In this document: in pieces, positions 56,621-64,000 of the stretch
Position numbering within the stretch: the stretch's first letter is position 1
Layout: each line of letters begins with the position of its first letter
Source: Paracoccaceae bacterium
Lineage (GTDB): Bacteria; Pseudomonadota; Alphaproteobacteria; Rhodobacterales; Rhodobacteraceae
NCBI GenBank assembly: GCA_020446815.1
Contig: JAGRDY010000031.1
Location: 105,362-169,361, forward strand
Direction of reading: 5' to 3'
DNA: 64,000 nt
The notes under the pieces: model-generated
Databases searched by the model: none
Told to the model about the DNA's origin: nothing
What the model saw: only the letters and a program-made list of their open reading frames with translations
Made by a program: the position numbers and the translations under genes

Positions 56621-59547
56621 GGGTCGCGAGCAGGGGGCTGATCGACCGGGGAGCGCCGGTGAGCTTTCGCTTCGACGGGCGCGAGCATGGCGGTTTTTCG
56701 GGCGACACGCTGGCCTCGGCGCTGTTGGCCGCAGGGGTGCGGGTGATGGGCCGGTCGTTCAAGTATCACCGCCCGCGCGGGGTGATGACGGCGGGGCCGG
56801 AGGAACCGAACGCGCTGGTCACGGTGGGGCGCGGCGCGGCGCAGGTGCCCAATGTGCGTGCGACGGTGCAGGAAATCCATGCCGGGCTCGAGGCCTTCGC
56901 GCAGAATTGCTGGCCGTCGCTGGGGTTTGATCTGATGGCGCTGAACGACCTTTTCGCGCCGTTTATCGGGGCGGGTTTCTATTACAAGACCTTCATGTGG
57001 CCGCGCGCCTTTTGGGAAAGGCTTTATGAACCGGCGATCCGGCGGGCGGCGGGGTTGGGGCGGCTGAGCGGGCTGCACAATCAGGATCACTATGAAAAGG
57101 CCTGGGCGTTTTGCGATGTGCTGGTGGTCGGGTCGGGCCCGGCGGGGTTGGTGGCCGCGCTGACCGCGGCGCGGGCCGGGGCCAGGGTGATCCTGGCCGA
57201 GGAGGACAGCCGTTTCGGCGGGCGGCTTCTGGCCGAGGATGCGGCGGTGGACGGCCTCGGCGGCCCGCAATGGGTGGCGCGGGCGATCGATGAGTTGAAG
57301 AGCCTGGGGAATGTGCGGCTGATGGCGCGCACGACGGTGACGGGGGCCTATGACGGTGGCACCTTCGGGGCGCTGGAGCGTGTCGGCCAGCATCTGGCCG
57401 GGCCGCCGGCGGATCTGCCGCGCGAATGTTTCTGGCGCATCGTGGCGCGGCGCACGGTGCTGGCCTCGGGCGCCCACGAACGCCAGATCGCCTTTCCGAT
57501 GAACGACCGCCCCGGGATCATGACGGCGGGTGCGGTGCGCGCCTATCTGCACCGCTGGGGGGTGGCGGCGGGACGGTCGGTCAGCGTCTTTTGCAACAAT
57601 GACGACGCCCATCGCACCGCGCGCGATCTGGCGGCCGCCGGGGTTGCGGTGGCGGCACTGGTAGATGTGCGCGCCGATGCGGCGCCTTCGGGGGATTTTC
57701 CGGTCTTCGCCGGGGCCCGGGTTATTGGCACCAGGGGGCGCAGGGGGCTGCGCGAGATCACCGTTGCCTCGCACCGGGGCACCGAAAGGATCGCCACGGA
57801 CTGTCTGGCGGTTTCGGGGGGGTGGAATCCGGCCCTGCATCTGAGCTGCCACATGAACGGGCGCCCCGTCTGGCGCGAGGATATCGCGGCCTTTGTGCCC
57901 GGGCCGGACAGCGTGCCGGGGCTAACGGCTTGCGGGGCCGCGGCAGGCATCTTTTCGACGGCGGGCGCGTTTGCCGACGGTGAGCGCGCGGCATTGGCCG
58001 CGCTCGATGCGCTGGGCATCGGGGCGGTGCCCGCGGCACTGCCCGAGGCCGAGGATCAGCCGACCCGCATTCATCCCTACTGGCAGGTCACCGGCGTGCC
58101 GGGGCGGGCCTGGCTTGACCCGGCCAATGACGTGACGGTCAAGGATGTGCGGCTGGCCGCGCAGGAAAACCTCGCCTCGGTCGAGCATATGAAACGCTAT
58201 ACGACACAGGGCATGGCGCCTGATCAGGGCAAGAATTCCTCGGTCGCGGCGCTGGCGGTTCTGGCCGAGGCGACTGGGCGCGGTATCGCCGAGACCGGCA
58301 CGACCACCTTCCGGCCGCCCTATACGCCGGTTTCCATTGCGGCGCTGGGCGCGGGCGGGCAGGGGGCGGGTTTTGCGCCGCAGCGGTTGCTCACCTCGCA
58401 TCAGGCCTCGCTCGAACGGGGCGCGCCGATGGTCGAGGCGGGGCTCTGGTACCGGCCTTCCTATTTTCCGCGTCCCGGCGAGACGACCTGGCGTGCGGCC
58501 TGCGACCGCGAGGTCGGGATGGTGCGCGAAAAGGTCGGTGTCTGCGATGTTTCCACGCTTGGCAAGATCGACTTGCAAGGCCCTGATGCCGCACGGTTTC
58601 TGGATTTCGTCTATACCAATACCCTTGCCACGCTGAAACCGGGCCGGGTGCGCTATGGGCTGATGCTGCGCGAGGACGGCATGGTGTTTGATGACGGCAC
58701 CACCGCCTGCCTGGCGCCCGGCCACTATCTGATGACCACGACGACGGCGGCGGCGGGGCCGGTGATGCGGCATCTTGAGTTCGTCCATCAGGCCCATTGC
58801 GCGGGGTGGAACGTGCGGATGGTTTCGGTCACCGAACACTGGGCGCAGTTCGCGGTGGCCGGGCCGCTGGCGGTTGCGCTGCTCGACTCGATCCTGGAAC
58901 GCCCGATCGACGATGCCGCGCTGCCTTTCCTGGGCTATGTGCCGGTACGGGCGATGGGGGTGGCGGCGCGGCTTTTCCGGATCTCGTTTTCGGGCGAGCG
59001 GGGCTATGAGATCGCGGTGCCGGCGCGTTTTGGCGCGGCGCTGTTTCGCGATCTGGTGGCGCGGGCCGAAAACCTCGGCGGCGGGGCTTACGGGATGGAG
59101 GCGCTGAATGTGCTCAGGATCGAGAAGGGTTTTCTGACCCATGCCGAAATTCATGGCCGCGTCACCGCCTTCGATATCGGAATGCAAGCCATGATCAGCC
59201 GCCAGAAGGATTGCATCGGCAAGGCGGCCAGCCAGCGCCCCGGCCTGAGCGGGCAGCAACGCGAACAACTGGTCGGGCTGAGGCTGACGGGGGGCAGTTT
59301 TGGCGCGGGTGCGCATCTGTACAATGCCGGCGACGATCCGGTGGCCGCCAACGCGCAAGGCTATGTGACCTCGGTCTGCCATTCGCCGACGCTGAAAAGC
59401 CACCTGGGGCTGGGGTTCGTGAAAAACGGCCGCGCCCGGCACGGCGAGCGGTTGCGCCTGGCCGACCCGCTGCGCGCGACGGATGTGCAGGTCGAACTGA
59501 CCCACCCGGTGTTTTTCGACCCTGAAGGAGCGCGCGCCCGTGGCTAG
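56617..59547 (+). CDS. soxA: Sarcosine oxidase alpha subunit
   Basis: 976 aa from ATG 56617; earlier open codons lie in soxD. N-terminal 2Fe-2S-like fold without cluster cysteines (VSFRFDGREHGGFSGDTLASALLAAGV), NAD-binding domain (FCDVLVVGSGPAGLVAALTAARAG), then a C-terminal GcvT-like tetrahydrofolate-binding domain (from about residue 610; ERGYEIAVPARFG) that traps the formaldehyde carbon as methylene-THF. Full length. Confidence 0.95.
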   Translation: MRVASRGLIDRGAPVSFRFDGREHGGFSGDTLASALLAAGVRVMGRSFKYHRPRGVMTAGPEEPNALVTVGRGAAQVPNVRATVQEIHAGLEAFAQNCWPSLGFDLMALNDLFAPFIGAGFYYKTFMWPRAFWERLYEPAIRRAAGLGRLSGLHNQDHYEKAWAFCDVLVVGSGPAGLVAALTAARAGARVILAEEDSRFGGRLLAEDAAVDGLGGPQWVARAIDELKSLGNVRLMARTTVTGAYDGGTFGALERVGQHLAGPPADLPRECFWRIVARRTVLASGAHERQIAFPMNDRPGIMTAGAVRAYLHRWGVAAGRSVSVFCNNDDAHRTARDLAAAGVAVAALVDVRADAAPSGDFPVFAGARVIGTRGRRGLREITVASHRGTERIATDCLAVSGGWNPALHLSCHMNGRPVWREDIAAFVPGPDSVPGLTACGAAAGIFSTAGAFADGERAALAALDALGIGAVPAALPEAEDQPTRIHPYWQVTGVPGRAWLDPANDVTVKDVRLAAQENLASVEHMKRYTTQGMAPDQGKNSSVAALAVLAEATGRGIAETGTTTFRPPYTPVSIAALGAGGQGAGFAPQRLLTSHQASLERGAPMVEAGLWYRPSYFPRPGETTWRAACDREVGMVREKVGVCDVSTLGKIDLQGPDAARFLDFVYTNTLATLKPGRVRYGLMLREDGMVFDDGTTACLAPGHYLMTTTTAAAGPVMRHLEFVHQAHCAGWNVRMVSVTEHWAQFAVAGPLAVALLDSILERPIDDAALPFLGYVPVRAMGVAARLFRISFSGERGYEIAVPARFGAALFRDLVARAENLGGGAYGMEALNVLRIEKGFLTHAEIHGRVTAFDIGMQAMISRQKDCIGKAASQRPGLSGQQREQLVGLRLTGGSFGAGAHLYNAGDDPVAANAQGYVTSVCHSPTLKSHLGLGFVKNGRARHGERLRLADPLRATDVQVELTHPVFFDPEGARARG

Positions 59548-60088
59548 TCTTCTGGAACTTACGCCTTGCGAGGGCCTCTTGCCGGTAACCGCCGGAGGCG
59601 TGACGCTTGCGGAACTGCCGCCCGCCCTCATCACCTCGATCGCGCCTTTCGAGGCAAAGCAGGCGGCGGTGGCCAGGGTGCTGAAGTCGCTTGGCCTTGG
59701 CTGGCCACGGCCGGGGCGCATGATTGCCCGCGGCGATGCCTGCTGTCTGTGGTCGGGGCGTGGGCAGGCGATGCTGATCGGGGCCGGTGCCGCGGGTCTG
59801 GAGGGGATCGCGGCGCTGAGCGATCAAGGCGACGGCTGGGCGCGGATGCGGATCGAGGGGGCGCATTCGGAGGCGGTACTGGCGCGGTTGGTGCCGGTCG
59901 ATCTTTCGCCGGCCGCGTTTGGCAAGGCCGATGTCGCGCGCACCGCGCTGGGCCACATGATGCTGCTGATCGCGCGAACCGGCGGGCAGGCCTTCGATCT
60001 GATGGTGTTTCGTTCGATGGCCCGCACGGCCGTGCATGAACTGACGGTGGCGATGAAGGCGGTGGCGGCGCGCGACAATGCCACCTGA
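59540..60088 (+). CDS. soxG: Sarcosine oxidase gamma subunit
   Basis: 182 aa, GTG start overlapping soxA by 8 bp. GcvT-like half domain: LAELPPALITSIAPFEAKQAAVARVLKSLGLGWP, and DLSPAAFGKADVARTALGHMMLLI with FDLMVFRSMARTAVHEL. Completes the heterotetramer. No glyA, purU or folD follows in this window; dnaG is next after a 108-bp gap. Confidence 0.92.
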   Translation: MASLLELTPCEGLLPVTAGGVTLAELPPALITSIAPFEAKQAAVARVLKSLGLGWPRPGRMIARGDACCLWSGRGQAMLIGAGAAGLEGIAALSDQGDGWARMRIEGAHSEAVLARLVPVDLSPAAFGKADVARTALGHMMLLIARTGGQAFDLMVFRSMARTAVHELTVAMKAVAARDNAT

Positions 60089-60196
60089 CGGCCGCGTGCG
60101 GCCCGGAGCCGCAGAGCCCGCCGGATCGGCGCCGCAGCCCCTGCCGGCGTTGACGGGCCGCTGGACATGCCACCGCCAAAGCCCGATATTTGTGCC

Positions 60197-62155
60197 ATGA
60201 GTCTGCCCGCCGGGTTCCTCGAAGAACTGCGCAGCCGCGCCTCGCTCAGCCATGTGGTCGGGCGCAAGGTGACGTGGGATGCGCGCAAATCCAACCAGGC
60301 CAAGGGTGATTTCTGGGCGCCGTGCCCGTTTCATCAGGAAAAGACCGCGAGCTTTCACGTCGACGACCGCAAGGGGTTTTATTACTGTTTTGGCTGTCAT
60401 GCCAAGGGTGACGCGGTTTCCTTCGTGCGCGAAACCGAAAATGTCGGATTCATGGAGGCGGTTGAAATCCTCGCCCGCGAAGCGGGAATGCAGATGCCCG
60501 CGCGCGATCCCAAAGCCGCCGAGCGGGCCGACCGGGGACGCCTGCTCGCCGAGGTGATGGAGGCGGCGGTCCGCCATTACCGGCTGCAACTCAAGACCGC
60601 CGCCGGGGCGGGCGCGCGTGACTATCTGGCCAGGCGAAAACTGGCCGAGGCCACGCTGGACCGCTTCGAGATCGGCTTTGCACCCGATCTGCGCCAGGGG
60701 CTCTTCGACGCCCTGCGTGCCAAGGGGGTCGCGGCCGAACTTGTCGTCGATGCCGGGCTTTGCGCGCGCCCCGACGGCGGCGGTGCCCCCTATGACCGGT
60801 TCCGGGGCCGCATCATCTTTCCGATCCGCGATGGCCGCGGGCGCTGTATCGGCCTTGGCGGGCGGGCCATGGACCCGCAGGTGCGGGCGAAATATCTCAA
60901 TTCGCCGGAAACCGAGCTTTTCGACAAGGGGCGCAGCCTTTACAACCACGGCCCCGCCCGCGAGGCGGCCGGCAACGGCCAGGCGCTGATCGTTGCCGAA
61001 GGCTATATGGATGTGATCGCGCTGGTCGCGGCGGGATTCGAGGCCGCCGTCGCCCCCCTGGGCACCGCGATCACCGAAAATCAACTGCGCCTGTTGTGGC
61101 GCATACATCATGAACCGATCATCGCCCTTGACGGCGATGCTGCCGGAATCAGGGCCGCGATGCGGCTGGTCGATCTGGCCTTGCCGCTTTTGCAGGCCGG
61201 ACAGGGGCTGCGCTTTGTCATCCTGCCCGAAGGCATGGACCCCGATGATCTGATACGCCAGCGCGGGGCCGGGGCGTTCAGAAAGCTTCTCGATGGCGCC
61301 GAACCGATGGTCAATCTGCTGTGGCGGCGCGAAACCGAGGCAGGCAATTTCGACAGCCCCGAACGCCGGGCCGCGCTCGACAAATCGCTGCGCGCGGCAA
61401 TCGGGCGGATTTCCGACTCTTCGATCAGCGCCCATTACGGCGAAGAGATCAGGCGCCTTCGCGCGGAGCTGTTCGGCGCCCGGCGCGCGCCCGCCAGGGG
61501 CGCTTTTGCCCCGATCGGCAGGCCCGGCAAGGGGCGCGGGCTGCCGCCGCCCGCGGGCGCGCTTTCGGCCACGCGCAGTTCCCTGCTGGCCGCGGCGACC
61601 GGCCCGGAGGTCGAGGAATATCTGCATGAGGCGATGATTCTGGCGATCTGCTATACCCATCCGGCCTGTATCGCGCGTTTCGAAAGCCAGCTCGAAAAGC
61701 TTGGCCTGCATGGCCCCGGCCACGCCCGGATGCGCCACGCGCTTTTGCTGGCATCCCATCAATCGCCTGACGATCCGGCGGAATTTCGCGCCAGAATACA
61801 GCAAGCCGCGGGCGATGACCTTGAAAAGATGCTGGCGCTTGCCCATGTGCGCACGGCCCCCCCGGTGCGCAATGAAAACGATGGTGAACTGGCGATGATG
61901 TGCCTTGCCGAAGAACTGGCCCGGCTGGAGGCACGGCGCGGCGCGCGATCGGAGATCGAGGACGCGGTGGAGGATTTGGCGGGCCTTGCCGATGAGGGCC
62001 TGACCTGGCGCCTGTCGCAGGCCGCCGAGGCGCGCCACCGGGCGTATCGCTCGAAACTGGACGAAACCGAGAGCCTTGGCGAAGACCGCGCCGCGCTGTC
62101 GGCGCAACTGCAAGGGTTGATTGATGCTGCGGCCTGGGTGAAGAAGAAAACCTGA
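60197..62155 (+). CDS. dnaG: DNA primase
   Basis: Makes RNA primers at the replication fork, 652 aa from ATG 60197 (MSLPAGFLEELRSRASLSHVVG); an ATG 10 codons earlier is less likely. Zinc finger CPFHQEKTASFHVDDRKGFYYCFGC, TOPRIM with VAEGYMDVIAL and ALDGDAAG, then the C-terminal DnaB-interaction domain (about 500-640). Followed by rpoD, the usual alphaproteobacterial order. Confidence 0.96.
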   Translation: MSLPAGFLEELRSRASLSHVVGRKVTWDARKSNQAKGDFWAPCPFHQEKTASFHVDDRKGFYYCFGCHAKGDAVSFVRETENVGFMEAVEILAREAGMQMPARDPKAAERADRGRLLAEVMEAAVRHYRLQLKTAAGAGARDYLARRKLAEATLDRFEIGFAPDLRQGLFDALRAKGVAAELVVDAGLCARPDGGGAPYDRFRGRIIFPIRDGRGRCIGLGGRAMDPQVRAKYLNSPETELFDKGRSLYNHGPAREAAGNGQALIVAEGYMDVIALVAAGFEAAVAPLGTAITENQLRLLWRIHHEPIIALDGDAAGIRAAMRLVDLALPLLQAGQGLRFVILPEGMDPDDLIRQRGAGAFRKLLDGAEPMVNLLWRRETEAGNFDSPERRAALDKSLRAAIGRISDSSISAHYGEEIRRLRAELFGARRAPARGAFAPIGRPGKGRGLPPPAGALSATRSSLLAAATGPEVEEYLHEAMILAICYTHPACIARFESQLEKLGLHGPGHARMRHALLLASHQSPDDPAEFRARIQQAAGDDLEKMLALAHVRTAPPVRNENDGELAMMCLAEELARLEARRGARSEIEDAVEDLAGLADEGLTWRLSQAAEARHRAYRSKLDETESLGEDRAALSAQLQGLIDAAAWVKKKT

Positions 62156-62172
62156 ACCTTCGCCGGTACTGT

Positions 62173-62237
62173 GATTCGCTAGAATGATTCGATAGAACGG
62201 CAATACCCGATTCGCGCACCTGATTCGCGCCGATTCG
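62173..62237. promoter_or_regulatory. Cluster of five GANTC (CcrM-type methylation) sites before rpoD
   Basis: GATTCG occurs at 62173, 62186, 62209, 62222 and 62232, all in the 103-bp dnaG-rpoD gap. Each contains GATTC, a GANTC site of the CcrM methyltransferase of alphaproteobacteria. Spacing is 13, 23, 13 and 10 bp. Could make rpoD transcription sensitive to methylation state, or be a simple repeat. Confidence 0.55.
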
Positions 62238-62258
62238 CCCGACCACGAAGGAGCGCCA

Positions 62259-64000
<1,742 letters not shown>

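Overview
The window (64 kb, GC-rich) is almost certainly chromosomal DNA of an alphaproteobacterium of the order Rhodobacterales. The strongest signs are a complete RcGTA-type gene transfer agent (GTA) cluster between fabF-mltG and cysE, a DUF2849-cysI-cysH-DUF934 sulfur operon, heterotetrameric sarcosine oxidase, dnaG-rpoD order, and an IF-3 gene that starts with ATA. I found no rRNA, tRNA, CRISPR array or insertion sequence.

Layout. 1-7.1 kb: a peptide-type ABC importer (two permeases, two ATPases) translationally coupled to two paralogous CocE/NonD hydrolases. 7.3-12.8 kb: a PLP Orn/Lys/Arg decarboxylase, rlmJ, infC, an Ala-rich membrane-anchored protein and ferredoxin-NADP reductase. 12.9-16.6 kb: the assimilatory sulfate operon with a divergent Lrp-type regulator. 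16.7-21 kb: tpiA, TfoX-like, A-type Fe-S carrier, SufT-like, katG. 21.2-24.5 kb: ilvC with a divergent pair of Lrp paralogues, then a class V aminotransferase. 24.5-28.9 kb: an ABC-ATPase remnant, nlpD-pcm-surE, an SDR and bioY. 29-33.1 kb: purF, fabF, mltG.

33.2-48.5 kb is the GTA: TerS, TerL, portal, g3.5, prohead protease, capsid, connectors, tail tube, chaperones, tape measure, distal tail, hub, NlpC/P60 peptidase, the 1305-aa tip protein and two small accessory proteins. All are intact and co-directional, most with 4-bp overlaps. The most unusual signal lies just before g1. A promoter with 17-bp spacing fires almost directly onto an ATG that opens a 32-codon ORF. A strong intrinsic terminator lies inside that ORF, and its stop codon overlaps the start of g1. 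This looks like a translation-coupled attenuator or a short sRNA controlling GTA expression. Two further hairpin elements follow the capsid gene and precede the tail-tube gene, and may tune stoichiometry.

48.5-64 kb: cysE, a TerC-family membrane protein whose start is fused in frame to the relic C-terminus of a choline-dehydrogenase-like GMC oxidoreductase, an MsbA-like ABC exporter, an acyl-CoA synthetase, soxBDAG, dnaG and the first 580 codons of rpoD. The dnaG-rpoD gap holds five GANTC (CcrM-type) sites in 65 bp.

Very long antisense ORFs (up to about 1085 codons) lie opposite real genes and are GC-driven shadows.
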